From: Streptomyces pacificus
GTDB lineage: Bacteria > Actinomycetota > Actinomycetes > Streptomycetales > Streptomycetaceae
Assembly: GCF_011766325.1 (NCBI RefSeq)
Contig: NZ_BLLG01000005.1
Span: 1 to 64,000 of the forward strand
Reading direction: 5' to 3'
Length of the DNA: 64,000 bases
Shown here: positions 1-10,349 of the stretch, piece by piece
Layout: each line of letters starts with the position of its first letter
Numbering within the stretch: position 1 is the stretch's first letter
Translations under genes and position numbers: made by a program
The notes under the pieces: generated by a model
The model's database searches: none
Told to the model about the DNA's origin: nothing
Seen by the model: only the letters and a program-made list of their open reading frames with translations

Positions 1-101
1 CCGCCAGCACTGACGGCGCTCGATGAACTCCAACTCCCGTCCAAACAGCGGGTGGAACGGGTGCGTCACCCGCACCCCGCCTGCATCTCCAGAGTCCGGA
101 A

Positions 102-353
102 CCTGAGCAGTCGACGGATCACGCCAACGCCGCCGCGGAGAGCTTCTGGGCCCTGCTCAAGGAGGAGATCGGCACCCGGAGCTGGCCCGACCGGGCCGCC
201 GCCCGCGCCGAGGTCCTCACCTTCATCGAGACCTTCCACAACCGCCGCCGCCTGCGCAAACACAACACCTTCGGCTACCTCACCCCGACCGAGACCAGAC
301 AGCGGCATCAACACGCCCTCGCGGCAAAACCAAATATCCGAGAGCACGGGGAA
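102..353 (+). pseudogene. IS3-type transposase, C-terminal fragment
   Basis: The frame starting at 102 reads DHANAAAESFWALLKEE, then FIETFHNRRRLRKHNTFGYL and TPTE. This is the typical end of an IS3-family integrase-core (rve) transposase: the last catalytic Glu region followed by the N-R-R-R-L/P-T-E tail. No N-terminal half or start codon is present, and bases 1-100 do not continue the protein, so only about 80 codons survive. The frame runs on without a stop into unrelated sequence to 737, so the native end is also lost. A remnant of a mobile element bordering the toxin-antitoxin-like genes that follow. Confidence 0.6.
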
Positions 354-380
354 ACTTCCGACGGCGCCGCCACCTCCATG

Positions 381-777
381 ATCGTCGCCGTTCAGCCGGC
401 CACCGCGGTGTCGTGGAGCGTGATCCGGTCGCCCGGGGCAAGGTGCCTCCACCGCGCCGGGGTCAGAGGCAAGAGCCGCACCGGCACCACTCCCGGCTCC
501 GTTCGAGCCCCGGCTCCGCAGCCGCCCGTGCGGGCTCCTCCCAGAAGCCCGCCTGCGGCAGCATCTCGGCCGATCACGGCGTCAGCCCGTCACACGTTGC
601 AGCGGAACGTCCACCACACCGCTCTCGCCTGCGGAGACGTGCTGCTGCGTGATCCACGTCAGCACCGAACCCGCACGGGGGATTCACGGACAGGGAATGC
701 GGACAAGGACGAATGGGAGGGTGCTCCGTCCCGGTGATCTCATGGCCCTGACCTTCCCGAATCGCTGCGGTGATGCC
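381..777. other. Intergenic stretch without a recognisable gene
   Basis: Several overlapping short frames are open here in both directions, as expected for GC-rich DNA, but none shows a known motif or a convincing ribosome-binding site. It probably contains decayed sequence beyond the transposase fragment and the upstream region of the Uma2 gene. Confidence 0.4.
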
Positions 778-1359
778 ATGACCGCACTGCCCGACCGGAT
801 GCGCCCGCCGCGCGCGGAAGGCTGGTTCGCGGAGGACCTGGACCGCCTCTCCGAGGCGCCCCGCCACACCGAGCTGATCGACGGAGCCCTCGTCTTCGTG
901 ATGTCGCCCCAGCGGTGGTGGCACGGCCACCTCGTCACGATGCTCACCGTCGCCCTCATGGAGCAAACGCCCGCCGATGTCAGGGTCGGCGGTGCGATGA
1001 CCATAAAGCTCGACCAGCGCAACCGACCCGAGCCGGATCTGCTGGTGACGACGGCCGACTACGACGGCGATCGCACCTGGTTCACACCGGACGAGGTACG
1101 ACTTGTCATCGAGGTCGTGTCCCCCGAGTCCGCCCACCGGGACCGCACGGTGAAGCTTCGCAAGTACGCAGAGGCCGGCATCCCGCACTACTGGTGCATC
1201 GAGGACGAGGGCGGCCTCCCCGTCGTCCACGTCTACGAACTCGACGGACCGACCGGCGTCTACGCGCCTGCCGGCATCTTCCGGGGCACCCTGAAGCGCC
1301 CTGTGCCTTTCGAGATCAGCCTGGATCTCGACAAGCTCACCCCGGCACGGGACAGCTAG
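778..1359 (+). CDS. Uma2 family (DUF820) nuclease-like protein
   Basis: A 193-residue protein of the Uma2/DUF820 family, which has a PD-(D/E)XK restriction-endonuclease-like fold; the biological role of these abundant Streptomyces proteins is not established. Visible family features are ELIDGALVFVMSP near the N-terminus, RPEPDLLV in the middle (the catalytic Asp of the PD motif), then VIEVVSPESAHRDRTVKLRKY (E-V-x-S-x-x-S/T followed by the D...K...YA segment) and AGIPHYWCIE. I start at the ATG at 778 because homologues begin close to MTALPDRM; in-frame ATGs at 649 and 742 would add 43 or 12 residues. It lies between a transposase remnant and an RHH/PIN pair, but no functional link can be shown. 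Confidence 0.85.
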   Translation: MTALPDRMRPPRAEGWFAEDLDRLSEAPRHTELIDGALVFVMSPQRWWHGHLVTMLTVALMEQTPADVRVGGAMTIKLDQRNRPEPDLLVTTADYDGDRTWFTPDEVRLVIEVVSPESAHRDRTVKLRKYAEAGIPHYWCIEDEGGLPVVHVYELDGPTGVYAPAGIFRGTLKRPVPFEISLDLDKLTPARDS

Positions 1360-1511
1360 AAGTCAGCACCAAGTCCGCACGGGAACACAGAAGGGGCCGG
1401 GCTCGCCCGAGCTCAACCCCTTCTGAAGCGCCTGCTCGACGAAGCACACAGCGCACCCCTCGGCCCCCTGACCGAGGAGGCGCAAGCAGCGGCGCCACAT
1501 CGCCCCCCAGG

Positions 1512-1531
1512 CGGGTATACCCGATGTATTC
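1512..1531 (+). promoter_or_regulatory. Operator/promoter of the RHH-PIN pair
   Basis: A perfect 12-bp palindrome, CGGGTATACCCG (1512-1523), contains GTATAC at 1515. A second copy, GTATTC, starts at 1526, exactly 11 bp (one helical turn) later. The second copy overlaps a possible -10 element, TATTCT (1527-1532), seven bases before the GTG at 1540, so the mRNA may be leaderless. Tandem half-sites one turn apart over the promoter are what an autorepressing ribbon-helix-helix antitoxin would bind. This is inference from sequence only. Confidence 0.5.
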
Positions 1532-1539
1532 TGTCAGGC

Positions 1540-1791
1540 GTGGCACACACAACGATCAAGGTCGAGAGCAGCATCCGGGACCGGCTGGCGATCCTGGCCG
1601 CCGAGAAGAACACCACGATCGCGGGGCTCGTCGGCGAATTCGCCACCCACACCCTCACACAGAGCGAGCGGGACGAGCAGGTCGCGAAGACCCTCGAAGT
1701 CCTGCACGCGCTCTCCGGCTACGCCCCGGACCCCGAGCAGGATCGCACAGCGGACGATGAGCTCATGCGTCGGCTCGGCAGCGCCGCGTGA
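1540..1791 (+). CDS. Ribbon-helix-helix antitoxin-like protein
   Basis: An 83-residue protein. Its N-terminus, TTIKVESSIRDRLAILA, is a beta strand followed by a helix, and AEKNTTIAGLVGEF is the second helix, giving an Arc/MetJ-type DNA-binding fold as in VapB-like antitoxins. The acidic C-terminal half (ERDEQVAKTLEVLH) would be the toxin-binding tail. The GTG start overlaps a promoter-like site, suggesting leaderless expression and autorepression. The stop codon overlaps the GTG of the next gene in GTGA, so the two are translationally coupled. Antitoxin function is inferred from fold and gene order, not proven. Confidence 0.7.
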   Translation: MAHTTIKVESSIRDRLAILAAEKNTTIAGLVGEFATHTLTQSERDEQVAKTLEVLHALSGYAPDPEQDRTADDELMRRLGSAA

Positions 1792-2177
1792 ACCCTGTCG
1801 CCCCCGTCGACGTAGTCCTCGACGACAGCGCGCTGCTCGCTCTGGGCTCAGGCAACGTCCTGGCCTCCCGCCTTCTGTACCAGGCCGCTGGGACCGGGGC
1901 CTGGCGCGTCCACGTCGCGCTGGCCGCACTCGCTGAAGCGGACCGGATACGCACCGGACTCGCCAGCCACCTCGGCATGCTCGACCAGGTGGTTCTTCAT
2001 CCGCTCGATCTCGCCGGAGTCCTGGCCGCCTCGGGCCACGGGCGGTCTCTGGGCTGGTGCCACACCCACCATGTGGCCATGCCCGGCCCCGAGCGCCTGG
2101 ATGGGGCACGCGTCGCCACCGTCCAGCCCAAGGCCTGGGACGGGGCCGACGTCCGGGTGCTCGACCTCACTCCCTGA
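1788..2177 (+). CDS. PIN-domain-like toxin (VapC-like)
   Basis: A 129-residue protein. Its beginning, VDVVLDDSALLALGSGN, matches the first strand of PIN domains with the catalytic Asp (V-L-D-x-S-A-L-L-A). The end, VATVQPKAWDGADVRVLDL, resembles the C-terminal strand of VapC-type proteins, with an acidic helix (AALAEADR) between. PIN toxins are Mg-dependent ribonucleases; here only some of the acidic residues can be placed, so activity is uncertain. It overlaps the RHH gene by four bases and is followed by a non-coding gap, so the pair forms a self-contained two-gene unit. Confidence 0.6.
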   Translation: MNPVAPVDVVLDDSALLALGSGNVLASRLLYQAAGTGAWRVHVALAALAEADRIRTGLASHLGMLDQVVLHPLDLAGVLAASGHGRSLGWCHTHHVAMPGPERLDGARVATVQPKAWDGADVRVLDLTP

Positions 2178-2323
2178 GCGATCCGCCCGGGTTGGGGCGG
2201 ACTCCACCGGTGGATGTGATCCGAGCGCTCCCCACGTGCACGCAATCAACCGGGTGGTTGACAGCTGTTTTCTGATTCGCGAACCATGAATCGTGGTGCC
2301 GGCCTGCGGCGCCGGTTCGGCAG

Positions 2324-3433
<1,110 letters not shown>

Positions 3434-3619
3434 GTTGGCGACTTCCTGGAGTGCGGACTGGCTGGTGGCCGGGCCCCGGGGGGCGTGGGCCGATCCCCCA
3501 GTTTACGGGCGCGCCGGCGGAGTACGTCACGCGTGCGACGCCTCGAACTCCTGACCAAGCTCCCCCAAAGTGCGTGTCCTGTGACGTGCCGATCGCACAT
3601 CGCGACCTACGTTGGTCAC

Positions 3620-4264
3620 GTGGAGCAGCAAAGGACTGGTACCCCCTCGAGGCAGCCGCGGCCGCAGGCCCCTCTCTCGCAGCAGGCCCCCCTCTCCAAG
3701 GGCACTCTCATCGAGGGCACCTCGGTCCACCGGGTCGCGGCCGGGCCCGGTGGACCCGGGCAGACCGACGCCCCTCACCGAACCGGGAAGCGGCCCGCGC
3801 GCCAGGTCCCTCCGCTGGTGGCCATCGTGCGCAGACTGCCCAACCCGCGGCTGACAGGGCTGGGCGCCGGACTGTTCGCCTGCACCCTGATGCTGGTGAT
3901 CGGCTCACTCGACCAGCTGCTGTTCGACGGCTCCGCCCTCGTCTACGGGGTGCTGTTCCTGCCGGTCAGCGCGCTGACCGGGTTCTGGGTGCGCGGCGCC
4001 GACCTGGTCACCGCACCGATCAGCGTGCCGATCGCGTTCACCGTGGGCCTGGTCCCGATCACGGGCGGTTCGGCGGGGACCGGCGGATCCGGGGGCATCG
4101 GTGTCGAGGTCATGGCCGTCGTCACCGCGCTGGCCGTGCAGGCGGGCTGGCTCTACGGGGGCACGCTCGTCGCGGGGCTGATCGCGACGGTGCGGAAGAT
4201 CCGGCTGATGACGGCCCGGCGCCGTGCCCGTCGGGAATCCGGGGCGCCGCCGCGCCGCGCCTGA
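3620..4264 (+). CDS. DUF6542 family membrane protein
   Basis: A 214-residue protein with a disordered N-terminal third rich in Pro, Arg and Gln, followed by RRLPNPRLTGLGAGLF and about four predicted membrane helices, roughly residues 78-98, 103-122, 128-155 and 165-190 (for example LVTAPISVPIAFTVGLVPI). This is the DUF6542 architecture of streptomycetes; its function is unknown. I use the GTG at 3620 (VEQQRTGTPS) because the longer open frame from 3485 has atypical composition and covers the ychF promoter region. The cytoplasmic tail ends in Arg-rich sequence. Confidence 0.7.
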   Translation: MEQQRTGTPSRQPRPQAPLSQQAPLSKGTLIEGTSVHRVAAGPGGPGQTDAPHRTGKRPARQVPPLVAIVRRLPNPRLTGLGAGLFACTLMLVIGSLDQLLFDGSALVYGVLFLPVSALTGFWVRGADLVTAPISVPIAFTVGLVPITGGSAGTGGSGGIGVEVMAVVTALAVQAGWLYGGTLVAGLIATVRKIRLMTARRRARRESGAPPRRA

Positions 4265-4299
4265 CGGGAGACCGCCCGTCAGCCGTGCGGCGCCGTCCC

Positions 4300-4319
4300 G
4301 CCGGGCCCGCGGGCCCGGC
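4300..4319. terminator. Perfect 20-bp palindrome between convergent genes
   Basis: GCCGGGCCCG followed directly by CGGGCCCGGC is a perfect palindrome between the ends of the DUF6542 gene (+) and ppgK (-). It can form a GC hairpin on either strand, the usual form of a bidirectional terminator in Streptomyces. There is no T-run. Confidence 0.5.
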
Positions 4320-4327
4320 GCGGTGGC

Positions 4328-5071
4328 TCAGCCGTGCCCGGCCGCCGCCGTCATGGCCGCTCCGACGATTCCCGCGTTGTTCCGCAACTGGGCCGGGACG
4401 ACCTCCGCCCGGATGTGGTGGAGCAGCGGAATGAACCTGTCCGCCTTGCGGCTGACCCCACCGCCGAGGATGAACAACTCCGGCGAGAACAGCATCTCCA
4501 GGTGCGCCAGGTACTTCTGGACCCGGCGGGCCCAGTGCTCCCAGCTCAGCCCCTCGTCCTCCTTGACCTTGGTCGACGCCCGCTTCTCGGCCTCGTGGCC
4601 GTGCAGCTCCAGATGACCGAGCTCCGTGTTCGGCACCAGCCTGCCGTCCATGAAGAGCGCACTGCCGATGCCCGTGCCCAGGGTCAGCAGCATCACCGTG
4701 CCCTTGCGGCCCCTCCCGGCCCCGAAGGCCATCTCGGCCACTCCCGCGGCGTCGGCGTCGTTCAGCACGGTGGCCGGCGCACCGAGCCGCCTGTGCAGCA
4801 GTTCGGCGGCGTCGACGTCGATCCAGCTCTTGTCGACGTTGGCGGCCGTACGGATGACCGAGCCGGTGACCACTCCGGGGAAGGTGACCCCGACGGGGCC
4901 CGACCAGCCGAAGTGCCGCACCACCTCCGCGACGCCGTCGGCCACGGGCTCGGGCGCGGCCGGATGCGGGGTGAGTACCTTGTGACGGGGTTCGACGAGC
5001 TCGCCGCGGTCGAGGTCCACGGGGGCGCCCTTGATCCCCGATCCGCCGATGTCCACTCCGAAGACGTTCAT
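4328..5071 (-). CDS. ppgK: Polyphosphate glucokinase (ROK family)
   Basis: A 247-residue cytoplasmic kinase that phosphorylates glucose to glucose 6-phosphate using polyphosphate or ATP. It starts [19 protein letters not shown] (phosphate-1 motif), followed by [22 protein letters not shown] (sugar-binding Asn-Asp and catalytic Asp) and [14 protein letters not shown] (phosphate-2). Length fits actinobacterial PpgK (about 250-260) rather than longer ROK repressors, and there is no DNA-binding domain. A -10-like TAACGT ends seven bases before the ATG at 5071, so the transcript is probably leaderless; an upstream GTG at 5077 is the alternative start. Confidence 0.95.
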   Translation of the reverse strand: MNVFGVDIGGSGIKGAPVDLDRGELVEPRHKVLTPHPAAPEPVADGVAEVVRHFGWSGPVGVTFPGVVTGSVIRTAANVDKSWIDVDAAELLHRRLGAPATVLNDADAAGVAEMAFGAGRGRKGTVMLLTLGTGIGSALFMDGRLVPNTELGHLELHGHEAEKRASTKVKEDEGLSWEHWARRVQKYLAHLEMLFSPELFILGGGVSRKADRFIPLLHHIRAEVVPAQLRNNAGIVGAAMTAAAGHG

Positions 5072-5240
5072 GGACACAACGTTACGAGGAAGGGCGGACC
5101 GTCACTCCCCGGCGGCGGGTCCTTCGCCGCGCCGCCTACCCCCGGTTGCCGCCCCGGTGCCCGTGTCCCTGATCGCGGGCGGCGCTCCGGCCGCTCGACC
5201 GCCGTCCGGCCCGTGGCGCACCCCGGCCCGGGCGGGCGGC

Positions 5241-6221
5241 TCAGTCCTCGACGAGCGACGACGCCTCGGCCCGCAGGTCGCGGCGGAGTTCCTTGGGCAG
5301 CGAGAACGTGATCGACTCCTCGGCCGACTTGACGATCTCGACATCCTCGAACCCGCGCTGCGACAGCCACTCCAGGACCCCTTCGACCAGCACCTCCGGC
5401 ACCGACGCGCCGGACGTGACGCCCACGGTGGAGACGCCTGCCAGCCAGGCCTCGTCGATCTCGTCCGCGTAGTCCACAAGGTGGGCGTCGCGGGCTCCCG
5501 CTCCCAGGGCGACCTCGACGAGGCGCTTGGAGTTGGAGGAGTTCTGCGAGCCGACGACGATGACCAGGTCCGCCTCCGCGCCCATCTGCTTCACCGCGAT
5601 CTGGCGGTTCTGCGTCGCATAGCAGATGTCGTCGCTCGGCGGGGAGACCAGCAGCGGGAACTTGGTCTTCAGCCGGTCGACGGTCTCCATCGTCTCGTCA
5701 ACGGAGAGCGTGGTCTGCGACAGCCAGACGACCTTGGACGGGTCGCGGACCTCGACCCGGTCCACGTCCTCGGGGCCGTCGACCAGGGTGATGTGCTCCG
5801 GCGCCTCGCCGGTGGTGCCGATGACCTCCTCATGGCCCTCGTGCCCGATGAGGAGGATGTCGAAGTCGTCCTTCGCGTACCGCACGGCCTCCTTGTGGAC
5901 CTTCGTCACCAGGGGGCAGGTCGCGTCGATGGTGGCCAGCTTCCGCTCGGCGGCCTCCTCGTGGACGACCGGTGCCACGCCGTGGGCCGAGAACATCACG
6001 ATGGACCCCTCGGGGACCTCGGCCGTCGTCCCCACGAAGATCGCGCCCTTCTTCTCGAGGGTCTGCACCACGTACTTGTTGTGGACGATCTCGTGGCGGA
6101 CGTAGATCGGCGCGCCGTACTGCTCGAGGGCCTTCTCCACGGCGATCACGGCACGGTCCACGCCCGCGCAGTAGCCACGGGGTGCGGCGAGGAGGACGCG
6201 GCGGGCGTTCGTAGCAGTCAT
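5241..6221 (-). CDS. ispH: 4-hydroxy-3-methylbut-2-enyl diphosphate reductase
   Basis: IspH (LytB), a [4Fe-4S] enzyme performing the last step of the MEP pathway, giving IPP and DMAPP from HMBPP. The three cluster cysteines lie in [11 protein letters not shown] (near residue 17), [12 protein letters not shown] and [42 protein letters not shown] and [10 protein letters not shown] are the conserved substrate-binding segments. With the ATG at 6221 ([11 protein letters not shown]) the protein has 326 residues. A TACGAT -10-like box ends seven bases upstream of this ATG, suggesting a leaderless mRNA; the ATG at 6230 is the alternative. Confidence 0.96.
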   Translation of the reverse strand: MTATNARRVLLAAPRGYCAGVDRAVIAVEKALEQYGAPIYVRHEIVHNKYVVQTLEKKGAIFVGTTAEVPEGSIVMFSAHGVAPVVHEEAAERKLATIDATCPLVTKVHKEAVRYAKDDFDILLIGHEGHEEVIGTTGEAPEHITLVDGPEDVDRVEVRDPSKVVWLSQTTLSVDETMETVDRLKTKFPLLVSPPSDDICYATQNRQIAVKQMGAEADLVIVVGSQNSSNSKRLVEVALGAGARDAHLVDYADEIDEAWLAGVSTVGVTSGASVPEVLVEGVLEWLSQRGFEDVEIVKSAEESITFSLPKELRRDLRAEASSLVED

Positions 6222-6602
6222 GTCCCCCATCGTAAGGGCGCTCGGTACGGGCGAACGATCGCCCACAGGGCTGAGCCTCGTACGGGCCCGCGGGGCGCGA
6301 CCTGCCCGGAATCCCGGGGCCCGGTGCGGACCGCCGCCCGCAGCGGAGCCTGGGCCGCGGCAGGCGGCGCAGGGGAGGCGGGAGGTGCAGGGGAGGGGCC
6401 GCACCGCTCAGGGAAGCCCGCCGGCTGAGGGGAGGCGGAAAGGGGCAGCACCTCAGGGTAGGCCCGGCGCAGCCCGGCATCACGGCCTGACGCGGCGCAG
6501 CCCGGCGCAGCCCGGCATCACAGTCTGACGCGGCGCAGCACGGGGCAGGTTCGGTGCCGCGCCGGACCGGTCGTGTCAGAGGCGGCCGTTACGCTCGCGG
6601 AC

Positions 6603-7823
6603 ATGGGTCTCACTACGTCAGCCGAAGCCCCCCTGCCCGTGGGCGAGGTGTCACGGCTCATCGGAGGGTGGATCGACCGGCTGGGCGCGGTCTGGGTCGA
6701 GGGGCAGATCACCCAGCTGTCCCGCCGCCCCGGCGCCGGGCTGGTCTTCCTGACCCTGCGCGACCCCGCATACGACATCTCGGTGAGCGTCACCTGCTAC
6801 CGGCAGGTGTTCGACACCGTCGCGGATGCCGTGGCCGAGGGCGCGCGTGTGGTCGTCCACGCCAAGCCCGAGTGGTACGCCCCGCGCGGCCAGCTCTCCC
6901 TCCGGGCCGCCGAGATACGACCCGTCGGCATCGGCGAGCTGCTGGCACGGCTGGAGCGCCTGAAGCGGTCGCTCGGCGCCGAGGGCCTGTTCGCACCGGA
7001 CCGCAAGAAGCCCCTGCCGTTTCTGCCGCAACTCGTCGGCCTGGTATGCGGCCGGGCGTCCGCTGCCGAGCGCGACGTACTGGAGAACGCGCGGAGACGG
7101 TGGCCGGCCGTCCGCTTCGAGGTGCGCAATGTCGCCGTCCAGGGCGTGCGTGCGGTACCGCAGGTGATCCAGGCGGTGAAGGAGCTGGACGAGCACACGG
7201 GCGTGGACGTGATCGTCGTGGCGCGCGGCGGCGGCAGCGTGGAGGACCTGCTGCCCTTCTCGGACGAGCAACTGGTACGCGCGGTCGCCGACTGCCGCAC
7301 TCCCCTGGTGTCCGCGATCGGGCACGAACCCGACTCCCCGCTGCTCGATCTGGTGGCCGATCTGCGGGCCTCGACGCCTACGGACGCCGCGAAGAAGGTC
7401 GTGCCCGACGTCGGCGAGGAGCTGGACCGGGTGCGGACGCTGCGGGACCGCGCGCTGTGGACGGTCCGCGGCCTGCTGGAGCGCGAGGAGCGGGGGCTGC
7501 AGCACTGCCTGCACCGCCGTGTCATGGAGCGTCCGCACCGGATGGTGGAGGAGCGCGATCAGGAGACGGACGCCCTGGCCGACAGGGGCCGCCGGGTGCT
7601 GGGGCATCTGCTGGACCGCGCGGACTCCGAGCTGTCCCACACCCGCGCTCGTGTCGTCGCGCTGTCGCCTGCGGCGACGCTGCAGCGGGGATACGCCGTG
7701 CTGCAGCGCGAGGACGGCACGGTGGTGCGGGCGGCCGGTGCGGTATCGGCGGACGAGGAGCTGAGGGCGCGGGTCTCGGAGGGCGAGTTCCGGGTCCGGG
7801 TGTCGGATCCGGGTGTCGGGTGA
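6603..7823 (+). CDS. xseA: Exodeoxyribonuclease VII large subunit
   Basis: The catalytic subunit of exonuclease VII, which degrades single-stranded DNA from both ends into oligonucleotides. The N-terminal OB-fold region is [20 protein letters not shown] through [20 protein letters not shown]. The central catalytic domain contains [40 protein letters not shown] and [21 protein letters not shown] long coiled-coil tail follows and the end is [17 protein letters not shown]. With the ATG at 6603 it has 406 residues; a GTG at 6573 would add ten. TTACGCT just upstream may be the -10 of a leaderless transcript. xseB follows 129 bp downstream. Confidence 0.96.
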   Translation: MGLTTSAEAPLPVGEVSRLIGGWIDRLGAVWVEGQITQLSRRPGAGLVFLTLRDPAYDISVSVTCYRQVFDTVADAVAEGARVVVHAKPEWYAPRGQLSLRAAEIRPVGIGELLARLERLKRSLGAEGLFAPDRKKPLPFLPQLVGLVCGRASAAERDVLENARRRWPAVRFEVRNVAVQGVRAVPQVIQAVKELDEHTGVDVIVVARGGGSVEDLLPFSDEQLVRAVADCRTPLVSAIGHEPDSPLLDLVADLRASTPTDAAKKVVPDVGEELDRVRTLRDRALWTVRGLLEREERGLQHCLHRRVMERPHRMVEERDQETDALADRGRRVLGHLLDRADSELSHTRARVVALSPAATLQRGYAVLQREDGTVVRAAGAVSADEELRARVSEGEFRVRVSDPGVG

Positions 7824-7883
7824 CCGAGCGGCACGGGCTTTCCGGCCGGTCCGGCGAGGGTGCCTGCCGGGCCGGATCGACGC

Positions 7884-7940
7884 GGCAGTGCTTGCCGGGT
7901 CGCGAACCGTCGACAGGGCAGTGCTTGCCGGGTGGCGAAC
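7884..7940 (+). repeat. 23-bp direct repeat upstream of xseB
   Basis: Two copies of a 23-bp sequence starting GCAGTGCTTGCCGGGT (7884-7906 and 7918-7940), 34 bp apart and differing at one base, fill the space just ahead of xseB. The second copy ends next to TAGGGT (7941-7946), a possible -10 element. Could be a regulatory duplication or a small slippage product. Confidence 0.75.
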
Positions 7941-7952
7941 TAGGGTGGAGAC

Positions 7953-8255
7953 ATGACGGCCAGGACCGACGAGGACACACTCGGCTACGAGCAGGCGAGG
8001 GACGAGCTGATCGATGTTGTGCGCCGGCTGGAGGCGGGCGGCACGACGCTGGAGGAGTCCCTGGCGCTGTGGGAGCGCGGCGAGGAGCTGGCCAGGGTGT
8101 GCCGCCGCTGGCTCGACGGCGCCCGCGCCCGGCTCGACGCCGCTCTGGCGGAGCGGGACAAGCCCGGGGCCCGGGAGGCGTCGTCCGCGGCCGGGCCTGC
8201 CGCGGACGACGGCGACGGTGGTGCGCGTACGGACATCGGCAGGGACGAGGTCTGA
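7953..8255 (+). CDS. xseB: Exodeoxyribonuclease VII small subunit
   Basis: A 100-residue small subunit that binds the large subunit in several copies. The conserved core is [20 protein letters not shown] followed by [36 protein letters not shown], the two-helix Exonuc_VII_S domain (about residues 10-65). The C-terminal 35 residues are a disordered Ala/Asp/Gly tail that is not conserved. The ATG at 7953 follows GGTGGAG at a short distance; TAGGGT ten bases upstream could alternatively drive a nearly leaderless message. Lies after xseA in the same direction with a 129-bp gap. Confidence 0.95.
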   Translation: MTARTDEDTLGYEQARDELIDVVRRLEAGGTTLEESLALWERGEELARVCRRWLDGARARLDAALAERDKPGAREASSAAGPAADDGDGGARTDIGRDEV

Positions 8256-8498
8256 GCCGGCAGTCCGCAGGGGCGCCCCCCCATCGGCCGCCGGACCGCC
8301 GGGCGAGTGAGGCCGGGGCGGGCCGCGCCGGCACGCCGAGGCCGGACGACGGACACGGCACCCACGCCGCGGCCGCGCCCGACGCCGGACGAGCGGACCC
8401 GGACCCGGGGCCGGGGCCGGGCCGCTGAGATGCCCACCGCCGGGAGACGGCGCCGCTCAAATCCCCCTTGCCGTCACGACCGCGCCGAGGCGTGGCCT

Positions 8499-8516
8499 CC
8501 CGGCCCGAGGGCCGGG
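8499..8516. terminator. Short GC hairpin between xseB and the DUF4245 gene
   Basis: CCCGGCCC, a two-base loop and GGGCCGGG form an 8-bp perfect stem directly before the stop codon of the leftward DUF4245 gene and downstream of xseB. Consistent with a shared terminator for the convergent genes; no T-run is present. Confidence 0.4.
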
Positions 8517-9071
8517 TCAGGAGGCGGACGGAACCGGCGACGGCGTGGTGCCGGACTCCGACTCCAGCGCCGCGGCCAGCTGCGCGAGCCGCTCGTACGA
8601 GGCCGTCCCCGTCACCACTGTCGTCGAGCCCTGGCCGGTGCGGACCAGAGCGTCGTACTTCTCACCCTCCCAGCGCTGCCACGTCTCTGCGCCGACCGGC
8701 TGGGTGGCGTCGGTCGGGGCCGCCTGCTGAGTGACCTTGGGGACGTACGTCCCGGGCGCCTGCGTGGACTGCTCGACCGCCGCGTACTGCCCGTCCGGGT
8801 CCAGGAAGCCGAGGTGCCAGGCGTAGCCGTCCTCGCGCCGGAAGGTCACCGAGGTCGGCTTCCAGTCGGCGGACAGCCCCGCCGGGGCCGCCACCGGGTA
8901 GGGCGCCGCCCGGCGGGCCGTCACCAGTTCCACCCGGTAGTCGACGGGCCGGATCGGGTCCAGGGAGTCGTCGTGCGGGATGAAGAGGTAGATGACTCCT
9001 GCGAAAGCGCAGATGACCGCCATCGACTGGATCATTCCGCGCACTGTCTGGTTGCCACGCTTGCCTGCCAC
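8517..9071 (-). CDS. DUF4245 family membrane-anchored protein
   Basis: A 184-residue protein with a basic N-terminus ([16 protein letters not shown]) and one membrane helix at about residues 17-31 ([15 protein letters not shown]), followed by an extracytoplasmic domain. Conserved DUF4245 features are [19 protein letters not shown], the WKPTSVTF strand, [19 protein letters not shown] and the C-terminal [15 protein letters not shown]. Function is unknown, but the gene is regularly found near glpX and xseA in streptomycetes. The start is GTG at 9071; a GATAGT box a few bases upstream suggests a leaderless transcript. It is divergent from glpX. Confidence 0.85.
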   Translation of the reverse strand: MAGKRGNQTVRGMIQSMAVICAFAGVIYLFIPHDDSLDPIRPVDYRVELVTARRAAPYPVAAPAGLSADWKPTSVTFRREDGYAWHLGFLDPDGQYAAVEQSTQAPGTYVPKVTQQAAPTDATQPVGAETWQRWEGEKYDALVRTGQGSTTVVTGTASYERLAQLAAALESESGTTPSPVPSAS

Positions 9072-9196
9072 CGCACTATCGTCGCATCAAGGCCGTTCGC
9101 TCAGACGTGGGCCCCTCTGCTCATTTTGTCGACGTACCGATAGAGTCGCAGCACCCTCTTCATCCCGGCCGTCGTCGTACAGAAAGGTGCGCTCCG

Positions 9197-10228
9197 ATGA
9201 CCGATCATCATCTTCCGTCCCCGCTCGAGGTCTCGCCCGAGGCCCCGGACCGCAACCTCGCCCTGGAGCTCGTACGCGTCACCGAGGCCGCCGCCATGGC
9301 CGCCGGACGCTGGGTCGGCCGCGGTGAGAAGAACGGCGCCGACGGCGCGGCCGTCAAGGCCATGCGCACCCTCGTGAGCACCGTGTCGATGAACGGTGTC
9401 GTCGTCATCGGCGAGGGCGAGAAGGACGAGGCCCCGATGCTGTTCAACGGGGAGCGGATCGGCGACGGGACCGGCGCGGAGTGCGACATCGCCGTGGACC
9501 CGATCGACGGCACCACACTCACCGCCAAGGGCATGCCCAACGCGATCGCGGTACTCGCGGCGGCCGACCGGGGCACCATGTTCGACCCGTCCGCGGTGTT
9601 CTACATGGACAAGCTGGTCACCGGCCCCGAGGCCGCCGACTTCGTCGACATCAACGCCCCGGTCTCGGTGAACATCCGCCGGGTCGCCAAGGCGAAGAAC
9701 TCCTCCCCCGAGGACGTCACCGTGGTCGTCCTGGACCGCCCCCGCCACGAAGGCATCGTCAAGGAGATCCGCGAGACGGGCGCGCGCATCAGGTTCATCT
9801 CCGACGGCGACGTCGCGGGCGCGATCATGGCGGTACGCGAGGGCACCGGCGTCGACCTGCTGATGGGCATCGGCGGCACACCCGAGGGCATCATCGCCGC
9901 GTGCGCGATCAAGTGCCTCGGCGGCACCATCCAGGGCAAGCTGTGGCCGAAGGACGAGGAGGAGCGGCAGCGCGCCGTCGACGCCGGACACGACCTGGAC
10001 CGCGTCCTCCTCATGGACGACCTGGTCAGCGGCGACAACGTGTTCTTCGTCGCCACCGGCATCACGGACGGCGAACTGCTGCGCGGGGTGCGCTACCGCT
10101 CCGCGACCGCGACCACCCAGTCACTCGTCATGCGTTCCAAGTCGGGCACGATCCGTCAGATCGACTCGACCCATCGCCTGTCGAAGCTGCGCGCCTACAG
10201 CGCCATCGACTTCGACCGCGCCAAGTAG
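9197..10228 (+). CDS. glpX: Class II fructose-1,6-bisphosphatase
   Basis: GlpX-type fructose bisphosphatase, a metal-dependent gluconeogenic enzyme releasing phosphate from fructose 1,6-bisphosphate in the cytoplasm. The 343-residue protein shows [18 protein letters not shown] (Asp/Glu metal ligands), [20 protein letters not shown] (the D-P-I-D-G-T motif), [31 protein letters not shown] and AATTQS-like substrate-binding segments near the end ([11 protein letters not shown]). The ATG at 9197 is preceded by GAAAGG at good distance; the open frame reaches back to 9107 but the added stretch is not conserved. A strong hairpin follows the gene. Confidence 0.96.
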   Translation: MTDHHLPSPLEVSPEAPDRNLALELVRVTEAAAMAAGRWVGRGEKNGADGAAVKAMRTLVSTVSMNGVVVIGEGEKDEAPMLFNGERIGDGTGAECDIAVDPIDGTTLTAKGMPNAIAVLAAADRGTMFDPSAVFYMDKLVTGPEAADFVDINAPVSVNIRRVAKAKNSSPEDVTVVVLDRPRHEGIVKEIRETGARIRFISDGDVAGAIMAVREGTGVDLLMGIGGTPEGIIAACAIKCLGGTIQGKLWPKDEEERQRAVDAGHDLDRVLLMDDLVSGDNVFFVATGITDGELLRGVRYRSATATTQSLVMRSKSGTIRQIDSTHRLSKLRAYSAIDFDRAK

Positions 10229-10269
10229 GGCGCGGGCCGCGACCGCGGCACCGGGGTGCCCGGTCACCG

Positions 10270-10338
10270 GCATCCGGGCACACACGGACGGGGGCGCCCC
10301 ATGTGCGGTGGGGCGCCCCCGTCCGTGTGCCGGGATGC
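10270..10338. terminator. Long bidirectional terminator hairpin
   Basis: Left arm 10270-10300 and right arm 10310-10338 pair almost perfectly, with one two-base bulge and one mismatch, around a nine-base loop. The inner stem is CGGACGGGGGCGCCCC and its complement. Located between the convergent glpX and WhiB genes, it is the strongest terminator-like structure in the window. Confidence 0.85.
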
Positions 10339-10349
10339 CGCGGTCTCCG

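Noticed and set aside
1-100. Coding fragment reading ALTALDELQLPSKQRVERV
   Set aside because: It looks protein-like and may be the end of another mobile-element gene cut by the window edge, but I could not assign it.
6554-8428. 624-codon plus-strand frame over xseA-xseB
   Set aside because: A shifted frame of xseA and xseB; only the real frames contain conserved motifs.
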